Notes under the pieces: model-generated
Told to the model about the DNA's origin: nothing
What the model saw: the letters and a program-made list of their open reading frames with translations, nothing else
The model's database searches: none
DNA from: Gluconacetobacter johannae
GTDB taxonomy: Bacteria > Pseudomonadota > Alphaproteobacteria > Acetobacterales > Acetobacteraceae
Direction of reading: 5' to 3'
Length of the DNA stretch: 64,000 bases
Assembly: GCF_014174305.1 (NCBI RefSeq)
Contig: NZ_JABEQH010000009.1
Location: 1 to 64,000 of the forward strand
In this document: piece by piece, positions 1 to 10,557 of the stretch
Position numbering within the stretch: the stretch's first letter is position 1
Layout: the number at the start of each line of letters is the position of its first letter
Made by a program: the position numbers and the translations under genes

Positions 1-277
1 AACCGGGCCAAAGACCTTAGCAAACCCAGACCCACCAGGCAAGTGCCTTTCGGCCCCGCCCCTGCGGTGAACAGCGATCTACACCCCACCCACATCACCG
101 TCAACAGCGGTGAGGCATAAAAACCAAAAAAAGCGACCATCGCCCGTCCAACCCCAGGGAAACCGCCATTTCGCCAATCGTCGACATGGCATCCCGACAA
201 GAGGCTCCCCCGCCCCCGGCGGACCGCTCAAGTCTGGACATGGGGTCGTCTTTCATGTTTTCGGTCCTGGCCCCCAT
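1..277. other. Left-edge region with no convincing gene
   Basis: No coding region here looks real. An open frame continuous with the flippase reaches a GTG at 110, but the extra residues are hydrophilic and Pro/Arg-rich, unlike the start of an integral membrane protein, so I treat this stretch as leader or intergenic DNA. No strong promoter is evident. Confidence 0.5.
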
Positions 278-1717
278 ATGATGTGGCATCCCCTTGGAGC
301 CATCAGGACAGGTTTTCCGTCATTGTCTGCTTCCGCCCCCTTCCCTCCCCCTGTAGAGCCGGACGTTGCTGCCGAGCGCGGGCGCGGGCTGCGGCGGATC
401 TTTCGTAACGTTGGCGTCCTGCTGGGGGGGCGGGCGATCAATGCGCCGCTCAGCCTGCTTCATGCCTCGCTCGCCATCCGGCTGCTGGGCGGGTACGATT
501 TCGGCCTGGTGGTCATGCTATATGCGTTCGCACGCACGATCGGCGACCTGGTGGATTTCCAATCCTGGCAGACCTTGCTGCAATACGGCTTTCGTCCTTT
601 GGCCGACGGCGAACTGCGTCAGTTCCACCGCGTGCTCCGCTTCAGCCTTGTCCTCGACCTGATCGGCGGCATCGCCGGGGTGGTCATCGCCGTGGCCGCC
701 AGCCTGACCTTGGGGCCGGTGCTGGGCTGGCCACCCGCCCTGCATCCCATCGGCTCGATCTATTGCGTGTCGACCCTGTTCATGGCGGCCGCCACCCCCA
801 CCGGCATTCTGCGTATCCTGAACCGGTTCGACCTTCTGGCGGTGCAGGGCACCGTCGCGACGATCGTGCGGCTGGCCGGAACGCTCGCCCTGCCGCTGGT
901 CGGCGCCAGTTTCATTCATCTGGCGGTCGCCTGGATGCTGGCCGAGGCCACGTCCTGCATCCTGCTGTTCGGGCTGGCATGGCGCGAATTGCGCCGGAAA
1001 GGCCTGACCCGCGACTTGTGGAATACCACGGCCGACATCGTGCCCGACCTGCTGCGCCGGCGGATCGGGCAGGATTTCCCCGGCATCTGGCGCTTTGCCT
1101 TCGTCACCAACGCCAATGCGACCCTGTCCCTGGTATTCAGCCATGCCACGACCCTGATCGTCGGCAGTCGCCTGGGCCCTACCAGCGCGGGCTATTACCG
1201 GATCGCCAGTCAACTCGCGGCGGGTATCGCCAAACCCGGAACATTGGTGCAGCAGACCCTCTATCCCGAGATGGCCACCCTGTGGCGCGACCGTGCGCTC
1301 GGGTCGATGTATCGCCTGGCCCTGCACGCCAGCCTGGCGGCAGGCGGGATCGGCTGCGCGCTGATGGGTCTGGCCTACTGGCTGAGCGCCCCCCTTCTGA
1401 GCCTAGTCATCGGCACGCACGACCCGGCCGCGGCGACGATCACGCTGTGGTTGCTTGGTTCCGAGGTCATCGGAATCTGCGGCCTGCCGCTGGAGCCGCT
1501 GCTGATGACGACGCGGCGGGCCGGCGCGGTGATGATTTCGCGCTGCGTCGATATGATCTTTTTCCTGCCCACCTTGCTGATTTTCATCCGCCTGTATGGC
1601 CTCGATGGGGTGGGGCCGGCGACCGTCGCGGGCATGCTGCTGCTGGTCCTGCTGCAACTGGGGCTGGTGTTTCGCGCCCATGCCGCCATGACGCGGCCCA
1701 TCCCTATCGAATCATGA
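278..1717 (+). CDS. Polysaccharide/lipid flippase, Wzx/MATE-like (oligosaccharide exporter fold)
   Basis: The product is a polytopic inner-membrane protein of about 479 residues with repeated hydrophobic segments from about residue 45 to the C-terminus. Charged loops and overall layout resemble lipopolysaccharide-biosynthesis flippases that move lipid-linked sugars across the inner membrane. I chose the ATG at 278 (a second ATG follows at 281); a GTG at 110 would add an implausible hydrophilic tail, and no strong Shine-Dalgarno decides it. It is followed after 6 bp by a glycosyltransferase-like gene and then the fatty acyl-AMP ligase, so it probably shares a transcript with the sphingolipid genes. 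It could flip a glycolipid made by the locus, but the substrate is inference; family assignment rests on general sequence character rather than a diagnostic motif. Confidence 0.65.
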   Translation: MMWHPLGAIRTGFPSLSASAPFPPPVEPDVAAERGRGLRRIFRNVGVLLGGRAINAPLSLLHASLAIRLLGGYDFGLVVMLYAFARTIGDLVDFQSWQTLLQYGFRPLADGELRQFHRVLRFSLVLDLIGGIAGVVIAVAASLTLGPVLGWPPALHPIGSIYCVSTLFMAAATPTGILRILNRFDLLAVQGTVATIVRLAGTLALPLVGASFIHLAVAWMLAEATSCILLFGLAWRELRRKGLTRDLWNTTADIVPDLLRRRIGQDFPGIWRFAFVTNANATLSLVFSHATTLIVGSRLGPTSAGYYRIASQLAAGIAKPGTLVQQTLYPEMATLWRDRALGSMYRLALHASLAAGGIGCALMGLAYWLSAPLLSLVIGTHDPAAATITLWLLGSEVIGICGLPLEPLLMTTRRAGAVMISRCVDMIFFLPTLLIFIRLYGLDGVGPATVAGMLLLVLLQLGLVFRAHAAMTRPIPIES

Positions 1718-1723
1718 GAACCG

Positions 1724-2853
1724 ATGCGTATCGTCTTTCCTTATATCGCCCAGCCCCATCAGACCCTGCATTCGCTTCCGATCGCGCTGGAAATCGCCCG
1801 CCGCCATCCGGGCATCGCGGTGCATGTCGCCTGCCTGTCCCAGGCGCATGAGGATTATGCCCGTTACCTCGCCGGCTTTTATCCGGATTCACAGGTGACA
1901 TTCGACCGGCTGCACCTGCCGGCCCTGTTGCGCCGTCGCATGGACCGGCGGGGTCAGGACGTCCTGACCAAAATGGCCGCCCTGCTATATAACAAGAATT
2001 ATTTCTCCGGATTTCAGGCCATCGTCGTGCCGGAACGCACGTCGCTCTATCTCCGCACGATGGGCGTGCGTGCGCCGCGCCTGATCTGGACCAGCCATGG
2101 CGCCGGGGACAGGGCGATCGGCTTCGCGCGCGACGTGCGAGATTTCGATTTTATCCTGATGGCCGGCCGAAAATTGGAAAACCGCTTTCTGGCCCAGGGC
2201 AGCCTGCGTCCTGGCCATTACGTTACCGGAATCTACGCCAAGTTCGACATGGTCCGCCGCCTGCACCAACAGGCCCCGCCCCTGTTCCCGAATGAACGGC
2301 CAACAGTCCTGTATAATCCGCATTTCAGCCGGAAGCTGTCCTCGTGGCATAAGTTCGGGTTAAAGGTGTTGGATTATTTTGCAACTCAGGACCAGTACAA
2401 TCTTGTTTTCGCCCCACATTACAGGCTGTTCGATGGACGGCGCACCGAGGCCGACGCGCTTGTCCGCGCCTATGCGGGCATATCCCACATGCTGATCGAC
2501 CCCGGCAGCACGCGGAGCATCGACATGACCTACACCATGGGGGCCGACCTCTATCTGGGTGACGTCAGCAGCCAGGTCGCCGAATTCCTGATTACCCCGC
2601 GGCCGTGCCTGTTCCTCGACGCGCACGCCGCGAACTGGCGCGACAATCCGAACTACCGATTCTGGACGCTTGGCAACGTCGTCACATCAACCGATTCACT
2701 CGGGCAGTCTATCGACAGGGCATACACGATGCAGGCAGATTTCCTTGAACGGCAAAAATCGTATATACGCGACACTTTCGGCCTCTCGGATGCTGGCCCT
2801 ACCGCGCCTGCCGGCGCGGATGCCATCGTAGAATTTCTCCGGAAGGCCGGCCA

Positions 2854-2857
<4 letters not shown>
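1724..2857 (+). CDS. Glycosyltransferase / CDP-glycerol glycerophosphotransferase-like protein
   Basis: A 377-residue, largely soluble protein. The C-terminal half has a GT-B-type look: an HP-like element (LVFAPHYRLFDG) and then YLGDVSSQVAEFLITPRPCLFLD. That resembles the D-[VY]-S-S-x-x-x-[ED]-[FY] nucleotide-binding region of TagB/TagF-type CDP-glycerol glycerophosphotransferases and related glycosyltransferases. It would transfer a sugar or polyol phosphate to a lipid or glycan acceptor at the cytoplasmic face of the membrane. The stop overlaps the GTG start of the acyl-AMP ligase (GTGA), indicating translational coupling. Donor and acceptor cannot be told from sequence. A role in head-group addition to a sphingolipid is inferred only from position. 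Confidence 0.5.
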
Positions 2858-4644
<1,787 letters not shown>

Positions 4645-4833
4645 CCCCCGGACAGGCGTCCCCGCCCGGCGATCCGTACTGGTCAAGAGGCCGGATTTCG
4701 ATCATAAGGGCGTCCCTCTTCCCAGGACGGGTGGCGATATCCTGCCTGCGCCGGGACGAGGCCGCCAGATGTGACATGCGGGCGCCCCAGGCCTTGCCTG
4801 CCGGGGGGACGGCCCGCAGAAGGATGCAAATAC

Positions 4834-5085
4834 ATGAGTGAAACGGTTGCAGACGTCTCTGCCCTGATCGTCCAGACGCTGCTGGCGAACCCCAAGGTTC
4901 CCCGCGACATCAACGGCAGCAGCAAGATCGTCGAGGACCTGGCCTTCGATTCACTCGCCGTGATGAATTTCGTCATGGAAATCGAGGATTCGCTCGACGT
5001 ATCCGTCCCCCTCGACCGCCTTGCCGATATCCGGACCATCGACGATCTGGCCGCCTGCGTCGTATCCCTCAAGCAGGCCACCTGA
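4834..5085 (+). CDS. Dedicated acyl carrier protein (sphingolipid-type)
   Basis: An 83-residue acyl carrier protein. The phosphopantetheine attachment serine lies in the DSL motif of LAFDSLAVMNFVMEIED (S40). The ATG at 4834 has an AAGGATG Shine-Dalgarno about 8 bp upstream. The gene ends 3 bp before serine palmitoyltransferase. It differs clearly from the housekeeping AcpP at 20616-20855, whose motif is [10 protein letters not shown]. Its likely job is to present the acyl chain, loaded by the neighbouring acyl-AMP ligase, to serine palmitoyltransferase, as described for bacterial sphingolipid clusters. Confidence 0.85.
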   Translation: MSETVADVSALIVQTLLANPKVPRDINGSSKIVEDLAFDSLAVMNFVMEIEDSLDVSVPLDRLADIRTIDDLAACVVSLKQAT

Positions 5086-5088
5086 TCC

Positions 5089-6303
5089 ATGTCGATCTTC
5101 AGCAAATATGACGGTCTGGCCCAGTCTCTGGCAGCCGTGACGGCAGATGGCGGCCGCAATCCGTTCGCCGTCGTCATCGACCGCCCACTGTCCTCGACCG
5201 TCGGCCTGATCGAGGGGCGCGAAACGCTGCTGTTCGGCACCAACAACTATCTGGGCCTCAGCCAGTCCGAAGCCGCGATCGAGGCCGCGATCGCCGCCGC
5301 GCGGACCCATGGCGTCGGCACCACCGGATCGCGGATCGCCAACGGCACGCAGGGCCTGCACCGCCAGTTGGAAGAACGGATCGCCGCCTATTTCCAGCGC
5401 CGTCACTGCATGGTGTTTTCCACGGGATACCAGGCCAACCTGGGCATGATCTCGGCGCTGGCCGGCAAGGACGATTACCTGCTGCTGGATGCCGACAGCC
5501 ATGCCAGCATCTATGACGGCAGCCGCCTGGGCCACGCGCAGGTCATCCGGTTCCGCCATAACGACCCCGAGGACCTACGCAAGCGCCTGCGCCGCCTGGA
5601 CGGCACCCCGGGGGCCAAGCTGATCGTCGTCGAAGGCATCTATTCGATGATGGGCGACGTCGTCCCCATGGCGGAATTCGCGGCCGTGAAGCGTGAGGCC
5701 GGGGCCTGGCTGCTGGCCGACGAGGCCCATTCCTTCGGCGTGATGGGCGCGCACGGACGCGGCGTGGCCGAGGCCGACGGTGTCGAAGGCGATGTCGATT
5801 TCGTGGTCGGCACCTTCTCCAAGAGCCTGGGCACCGTGGGCGGCTATTGCGTTTCGGACCATGACGGGCTGGATCTGATCCGACTGTGCTCGCGTCCCTA
5901 TATGTTCACGGCCTCGCTTCCGCCCGAAATCATCGCGGCGACAATGGCGGCGCTGGACGAGATGGGGCGTCGTCCCGAACTGCGCCACACCCTGATGGAC
6001 AACGCGCGCCGCCTGCATGCGGGCCTGAATGCGGCTGGCCTGCGTACCGGCCCGCAGGCCAGCCCGGTGGTCTCGGTCATCCTGGACGAGGTGGACCAGG
6101 CCGTGCGGTTCTGGAACCGGCTGCTGGATCTGGGCGTCTACGTCAATCTCAGCCTGCCGCCCGCGACGCCGGACCAGCATCCGCTGCTGCGGACCTCGGT
6201 CATGGCGACACACACACCGGCACAAATCGACCGCGCGGTGGACATCTTCGCGACCGTGGCGCGCGAGTTCGGCCTTATGCGCCCGGCGGCCGCGTCCGCC
6301 TGA
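5089..6303 (+). CDS. spt: Serine palmitoyltransferase (alpha-oxoamine synthase family)
   Basis: A 404-residue PLP enzyme of the alpha-oxoamine synthase family. It condenses L-serine with an acyl thioester to give 3-oxosphinganine, the first committed step of sphingolipid synthesis. The PLP lysine is in TFSKSLG (K245); cofactor contacts D211 and H214 are in LADEAHSFGV. BioF (8-amino-7-oxononanoate synthase) and Kbl are in the same family. I favour SPT because the gene is coupled to a dedicated ACP and FAAL and is not beside biotin genes; bioB lies 25 kb away, alone. The 3' end overlaps the convergent Tam41-like gene by 29 bp. Confidence 0.85.
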   Translation: MSIFSKYDGLAQSLAAVTADGGRNPFAVVIDRPLSSTVGLIEGRETLLFGTNNYLGLSQSEAAIEAAIAAARTHGVGTTGSRIANGTQGLHRQLEERIAAYFQRRHCMVFSTGYQANLGMISALAGKDDYLLLDADSHASIYDGSRLGHAQVIRFRHNDPEDLRKRLRRLDGTPGAKLIVVEGIYSMMGDVVPMAEFAAVKREAGAWLLADEAHSFGVMGAHGRGVAEADGVEGDVDFVVGTFSKSLGTVGGYCVSDHDGLDLIRLCSRPYMFTASLPPEIIAATMAALDEMGRRPELRHTLMDNARRLHAGLNAAGLRTGPQASPVVSVILDEVDQAVRFWNRLLDLGVYVNLSLPPATPDQHPLLRTSVMATHTPAQIDRAVDIFATVAREFGLMRPAAASA

Positions 6304-7252
6304 ACAGGCCGGCCCGCCGCAGGGTCCACAGCAGCCACGGCAGGCAGATCAGGGGATGGCGCTCGGAAAAGGGCGTCAGCGCAAGCTCGATCCCCGTATG
6401 GCGCCTGATCTTCCAGGCCACGTAACGCGCCCCGCCCGTGAAGGTGAAGGCCCCCTTGGCCAGGCGGGCGATGTTCAGGGGGCGCCCCAGCGTGTCGCGC
6501 AGGCGCCAGCGCCGCAGCGCCCGGGCGCGGACGCTGTCACTGACCTCCGGACGCAGGACCGCCCCCTTCTGGCGGAAGGACAGGCCCGAGGCCGTCCAGG
6601 CCGCGATCAGCAGATCCCGGTAGCGATCCCCCTTTCCGCCCAGCAGGCTGCGGGGACGTCCTGCGGATTCGACCCGCAATTCCGCGCCGTAGGTCCGTTC
6701 AAGCAGCGATTCCCAGTATTTTTCCGCGGTTCCTTCCGCCGGCCCCAGGCACGCCGCCCACCAGGCGGCCACCGCGACCGCCCGCACCAGGCAGCGCAGG
6801 ATGTCATCGGCGGCCACGGCGTCACGCACCCAGACCAGGCGGAGCGGCTGGCAGAACCGGGCCCACAGCGTGGTGTCGACGGTGCGCCGCCCGGTCATGG
6901 CGCGAAACTGCGCGATGGTCACGATCGCGACCTTCGCCCGGAGGGTGGCCCCATTCACGACCAGTTCGTGATATTCGACATTGGGTGGCAGTAGGGCGTT
7001 CGCAACCTGTGCGGTCCGGCCGCGGGGCCAGTCGGACTGGCGCTCCACCACGATATAGAAATCCAGGATGCCCTCAGGGTCGGCCTGCCGCAACGCGGAC
7101 CCGTAGAACAGCACGCCCATGACCGGCGCGTGCCCCACCAGACGGGCTGCGAATGCGGTAACGGGCGGACTGACCGGCTGCACCAGTTCGCCGGTCAGCA
7201 GGCGGGCCACCCGTCCGGCGGCCGAACCGTCGAACGGGCCGGGGGCGTTCAC
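6275..7252 (-). CDS. Tam41/Mmp37-like nucleotidyltransferase (possible CDP-lipid synthase)
   Basis: About 325 residues from the GTG at 7252, chosen because it overlaps the stop of the upstream lipid kinase in a GTGA arrangement. The N-terminal part carries a polymerase-beta-type nucleotidyltransferase signature, FYGSALR (GS at 51-52) followed by GILDFYIVV (63-69). This resembles the YGS...DF layout of Tam41, the mitochondrial phosphatidate cytidylyltransferase that makes CDP-diacylglycerol. The central part (LRAKVAIVTIAQFR, then WARFCQPLRLVW) and a basic, aromatic C-terminus also fit that family. Being the downstream partner of a lipid kinase suggests it activates the phosphorylated lipid, perhaps ceramide phosphate, with a nucleotide. 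Family assignment is from memory of motifs and needs a profile search. The substrate is inference. Confidence 0.55.
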   Translation of the reverse strand: MNAPGPFDGSAAGRVARLLTGELVQPVSPPVTAFAARLVGHAPVMGVLFYGSALRQADPEGILDFYIVVERQSDWPRGRTAQVANALLPPNVEYHELVVNGATLRAKVAIVTIAQFRAMTGRRTVDTTLWARFCQPLRLVWVRDAVAADDILRCLVRAVAVAAWWAACLGPAEGTAEKYWESLLERTYGAELRVESAGRPRSLLGGKGDRYRDLLIAAWTASGLSFRQKGAVLRPEVSDSVRARALRRWRLRDTLGRPLNIARLAKGAFTFTGGARYVAWKIRRHTGIELALTPFSERHPLICLPWLLWTLRRAGLFRRTRPPGA

Positions 7253-8223
7253 GCCACCCCCTGGATGAAATCGAAGGCCGGCCCGGCCGACAGCACTGTC
7301 TGCCCGTCGGGACCGGAATTCAGGATCTCGCCATCCAGGACGAAATCCTCGCCGATCCTCAGCGCCAGCCTGTCGGTCTGGCCGCGCTCGTAGGCCGGAC
7401 AGGCGTCCAGCCATTCCGGAGAGCGGCCACGCAGCAGGTTCCACGTCGCGGCCGCCAGATGGGGCGGATAGGCCCGGACATTCAGATAGGACATTCCCTC
7501 CGCCCCCGTCCGGGGGGCGAACGGCCACATCCGGTGCGGCAGGCGATGCAGGGTGGTCGCGAGGAACAGGAAACAGTCCTGCTCCCGCGGGGCCTCAGCC
7601 CCGACGGCCAACGTGATCCTGTTGCCGCCCAGCCATTTCCGCCGCGTGGAGCGCAACGCCAGACGCCCGATCGACGACGCGATGGCCACCCCGACCGCGA
7701 CGTCATGGGAAAACCGGTCGATGGCGGGACGATGCGCGATGGCGACGCCCCGCGTGAAGGCGGCCGCCCCATGGAACATCCCCAGCGTCACCGGGCGATC
7801 CGGGTCCGACCAGCGGACCGCCAGCGCCTCGCGCCGAACGACCCGCCGCCGCAGACCGCCGTCGCGGGCCAGGGCGGCCAGCCGGTCGAGCGCCGCGATT
7901 CCCCGCAGCCCGAACCCGACATCGCTCGCGATCAGATTGGTGTTGCCCGACGGCAGCACCGCCAGGGCCGGCAGCGCGTCGGCGGGATAATGACGATATA
8001 TGGCGGACATCACTTCGCTGACGGTGCCGTCCCCGCCATCAATCGCAATCGTCGGGACCTCACGCCGGGCCAGCTCCGCCACGGCGTCCAGCACGTGCTC
8101 GCGGCTGGAAGGGCCGACGAACAGCGGACCAAGAAGCCGGGCCGCGCTGTTGCGGAACGTCCCGTCATCCTTGCCATTCCGCCGGCTGCGCGGATTGTGA
8201 ATCAAGGCAAAACGTTCGGTCAC
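7249..8223 (-). CDS. Diacylglycerol-kinase-fold lipid kinase (likely ceramide kinase)
   Basis: A 324-residue kinase with the DAGK catalytic fold. It shows the N-terminal IHNPRSRRN element, the nucleotide-binding GGDGT motif (63-67) in AIDGGDGTVSEVM, and LPSGNTNLIA in place of the usual P-x-G-T-x-N-D. The family phosphorylates diacylglycerol, sphingosine or ceramide. In Caulobacter a member of this fold (CpgB) is the ceramide kinase, and the neighbourhood here is a sphingolipid locus, so ceramide is the likeliest substrate. Start is GTG at 8223 with AGGA about 11 bp upstream. It is co-transcribed with the Tam41-like gene (4-bp overlap) and divergent from the metallophosphoesterase operon. Confidence 0.75.
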   Translation of the reverse strand: MTERFALIHNPRSRRNGKDDGTFRNSAARLLGPLFVGPSSREHVLDAVAELARREVPTIAIDGGDGTVSEVMSAIYRHYPADALPALAVLPSGNTNLIASDVGFGLRGIAALDRLAALARDGGLRRRVVRREALAVRWSDPDRPVTLGMFHGAAAFTRGVAIAHRPAIDRFSHDVAVGVAIASSIGRLALRSTRRKWLGGNRITLAVGAEAPREQDCFLFLATTLHRLPHRMWPFAPRTGAEGMSYLNVRAYPPHLAAATWNLLRGRSPEWLDACPAYERGQTDRLALRIGEDFVLDGEILNSGPDGQTVLSAGPAFDFIQGVA

Positions 8224-8420
8224 GCGGTACCGGTCCTTTTCTGGTCATCGTCCATCCGTCCGGCCATAAGCCGCGTTCCGACCGGTATTGCAAGGCAAGA
8301 AAGCCGGCCGCTCCCTCTCGACAGCGACGATGGAAGGCGGCATGTCCGGGCGTTGGCGACAGGAACGTTGCAGGCCACGCCCCACCGTGCGCCCGGACCG
8401 CCACCACAGCGGAGGCCCCC
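8224..8420. promoter_or_regulatory. Divergent intergenic region between the kinase operon and the permease/hydroxylase operon
   Basis: These 197 bp separate two divergent operons, so both promoters should lie here. For the minus strand a weak candidate is TTGCAA (8293-8288) with an 18-nt spacer to TTATGG (8269-8264). I see no good plus-strand hexamer pair. The plus-strand gene has a strong GGAGG ribosome binding site at 8411-8415. Promoter placement is tentative. Confidence 0.35.
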
Positions 8421-9326
8421 GTGACCGAGATCGTACTCGCCCATCTGTCCGACCCTCATCTTTCGCATGACAAATTGTATCTGCCGCCGGCGGCGCTGCT
8501 GAACAAGCGGGCGTTGAGCCAGTTGTCATGGCGCCGCAAGCGCCGCTTCCTGCATGTCGGCGCGATGCTGGACAGGGTGGTGGCGGACCTGCGCGCGACG
8601 GCCCCGGACGTCGTGGCCCTGACCGGCGACCTGACCAATCTGGGCCTGCCCGTGGAATGCCGGCAGGCGGCCGACTGGTTGCGGCACGCCATGCCCGCGC
8701 AGACGGTCGCAATTCCCGGCAACCATGACATGCTGGTGCGGGAACGCTGGCCGGACTCGCTGGGGCTCTGGGCGCCATGGATGGCCCCGACGCCGGATGA
8801 TTTTCCCTTCGTGCGCCGAGTGGGACCGCTGGCGCTGATCGGCGTCAATTCGGCGCGGCCGATGCCATGGTTTTCGGCGGCCGGACGGGTCGGGCTGCCC
8901 CAGGCCGATCGCCTGGCCGCCATCCTGCACGACACCGGCCGGCAGGGCCTGTGCCGGGTCGTCCTGATCCATCACCCGCCGGTCGCCGGCATCGTGCCCC
9001 GCCGGAAGGCGCTGCTGGACCGTGCGCTGTTCGCCGACGCCATCGCCCGCGCGGGGGCGGAGCTGGTGCTGCACGGGCATTCCCATGTATCCGGACTGTC
9101 ATCCCTGCCCGGCCCCCTGGCGCCCGTCCCGGTCCTGGGGGTGGCGTCGGCCTCGATGCGCTCCGAGCGTCCGGCGCGCGCGGCGGCATGGCAGCAGATC
9201 CGGATCTCGACGACGGAACGCGGCTTCCATATCGAAGTCCGGCGGCGGATCTTCCGCCCCGACAGGCCGGTGCTGGCGCTTGCGCCCATGATCTTCACCT
9301 CCTATCGCACCCCGTCGCCAATTTGA
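8421..9326 (+). CDS. Calcineurin-like metallophosphoesterase
   Basis: A 301-residue binuclear-metal phosphoesterase with the full motif series: LAHLSDPHL (D-x-H), LTGDLTNLG (GD), IPGNHD (GNHD), VLIHHPP and LHGHSH (GHxH). There is no signal peptide, so the active site is cytoplasmic. The GTG start follows GGAGG. It is the first gene of a six-gene operon with LptF/LptG-type permeases, a hydroxylase, a nucleotidyltransferase and a glycosyltransferase. Related enzymes include LpxH-like UDP-diacylglucosamine hydrolases and cyclic-nucleotide phosphodiesterases. In this setting a lipid phosphate or nucleotide-lipid substrate is attractive but unproven. Confidence 0.8.
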   Translation: MTEIVLAHLSDPHLSHDKLYLPPAALLNKRALSQLSWRRKRRFLHVGAMLDRVVADLRATAPDVVALTGDLTNLGLPVECRQAADWLRHAMPAQTVAIPGNHDMLVRERWPDSLGLWAPWMAPTPDDFPFVRRVGPLALIGVNSARPMPWFSAAGRVGLPQADRLAAILHDTGRQGLCRVVLIHHPPVAGIVPRRKALLDRALFADAIARAGAELVLHGHSHVSGLSSLPGPLAPVPVLGVASASMRSERPARAAAWQQIRISTTERGFHIEVRRRIFRPDRPVLALAPMIFTSYRTPSPI

Positions 9327-9342
9327 GTATGTATGGGCCGAC

Positions 9343-10557
9343 ATGAGGCGCGCACCTTCCCTTCCGTCGTTCGTCCGGAGCATTTCGGCGGGAACGCTGG
9401 ACCATTATCTGATCGCGCAGACCCTGCCCCCGTTCGCCATTTCGCTCGGCGTCGTGATGACGGCGCTGCTGCTGGAACGGCTGCTGGTCCTGTTCAACGT
9501 GCTGGCGGCGGATGGCGGCACGCTGCGAACCTTCCTCAATCTGCTGGCGGACCTGGTGCCGCATTATCTTGGCCTGGCGCTTCCGGCGGCCATCTGCGTC
9601 AGCGTGTTCTCGGTCGTCCGCAAGATGAGCCAGAACAATGAAATCGACGCCCTGATGGCCAGCGGCGTGTCCCTGGCGCGGATCGCGCGGCCGTTCATCG
9701 CCATGGGGGTCATCCTCGGCCTGCTCAGCTTCCTGCTTTATGGGTTCATCCAGCCTTATGCCCGCTACAATTTCCGCCAGGGCATGTACCTGGCCAGCCA
9801 TGCAGGCTGGGCGCCGCATCTGCAGGGGCGGATGTTCGCGACACCGTCCGGCAACCTGATGCTGACGGCCGACCGCGTCGAGGGGGCGGGAACACGGCTG
9901 TTCCACGTCTTCATCCGCGACAGGACCCCCGACATGGAACGCGACATTACCGCCGAAAGCGGGACGTTGCAGATCGCGGACGACCGGTCGTCCGTGCGCC
10001 TGGACCTGGCGCACGGCGTGATCGTCACGGACCGCCATGACGACCGCCCCACCCTGGCGACGTTCGACACGACGACCCGCATCCTCCAGAGCGATGGCCG
10101 GGGCGGTGCCTTCCGCCATCGGGGAAACGACGAGCGCGAACTGACGATGCCGGAACTGCGCCAGGCCATCCGCCATCGCGATCCCGCGATCCTCCAGTCC
10201 CATCTGGTGGCCGAACTGCATTTCCGCCTGGCCCGGGCCCTGGCCGTTCCGTTCATTCCGGTGCTGGCCTGCGCCCTGGCGGGGATGGCCAAGCGGCAAC
10301 GGCGGAATCTGGGCCTGCCCATCGCGGCGATCAGCCTTGTGGGGTTCGACTATGCACTCCAGCTGGGCCTCAGCCTGGCGGCAAGCCGCTCCATGTCGCC
10401 CTGGCTGGTGATCTGGGGGCCGTTCGTCTTCTTCTGCGCCGCCTGCGTCGAACTGCTGGCCCGACGCAGCGGGATGTCCGGCGCGGGAGGATACCTGAGG
10501 CGACTGGTACGGCGCGGCCCTGCCTCGGCCCGTCCGGCGACGGACCCCGGCCGATGA
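9343..10557 (+). CDS. LptF/LptG-family permease (first of a pair)
   Basis: A 404-residue inner-membrane protein of the YjgP/YjgQ family. N-terminal membrane segments contain the typical cytoplasmic coupling region NNEIDALMASGVSLARIARP. A soluble periplasmic beta-rich domain (about residues 130-270) precedes the C-terminal membrane segments. In the Lpt system LptF and LptG form the transmembrane part of the LptB2FG exporter that extracts LPS from the inner membrane. Here the pair sits among sphingolipid genes and not beside lptD/surA/pepA, its usual alphaproteobacterial company. A second, lipid-specific copy is therefore plausible. No LptB-type ATPase gene lies nearby. The 3' end overlaps the next permease by 4 bp. 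Confidence 0.8.
   Translation: MRRAPSLPSFVRSISAGTLDHYLIAQTLPPFAISLGVVMTALLLERLLVLFNVLAADGGTLRTFLNLLADLVPHYLGLALPAAICVSVFSVVRKMSQNNEIDALMASGVSLARIARPFIAMGVILGLLSFLLYGFIQPYARYNFRQGMYLASHAGWAPHLQGRMFATPSGNLMLTADRVEGAGTRLFHVFIRDRTPDMERDITAESGTLQIADDRSSVRLDLAHGVIVTDRHDDRPTLATFDTTTRILQSDGRGGAFRHRGNDERELTMPELRQAIRHRDPAILQSHLVAELHFRLARALAVPFIPVLACALAGMAKRQRRNLGLPIAAISLVGFDYALQLGLSLAASRSMSPWLVIWGPFVFFCAACVELLARRSGMSGAGGYLRRLVRRGPASARPATDPGR

Noticed and set aside
110-277. GTG start at 110 for the flippase
   Set aside because: It adds 56 hydrophilic, Pro/Arg-rich residues ahead of the first membrane helix; ATG 278/281 fits the family better.
5089-6303. Reading the alpha-oxoamine synthase as BioF because bioB is in the window
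   Set aside because: bioB is 25 kb away and alone. The gene is 3 bp after a dedicated ACP and near a FAAL, which fits serine palmitoyltransferase.
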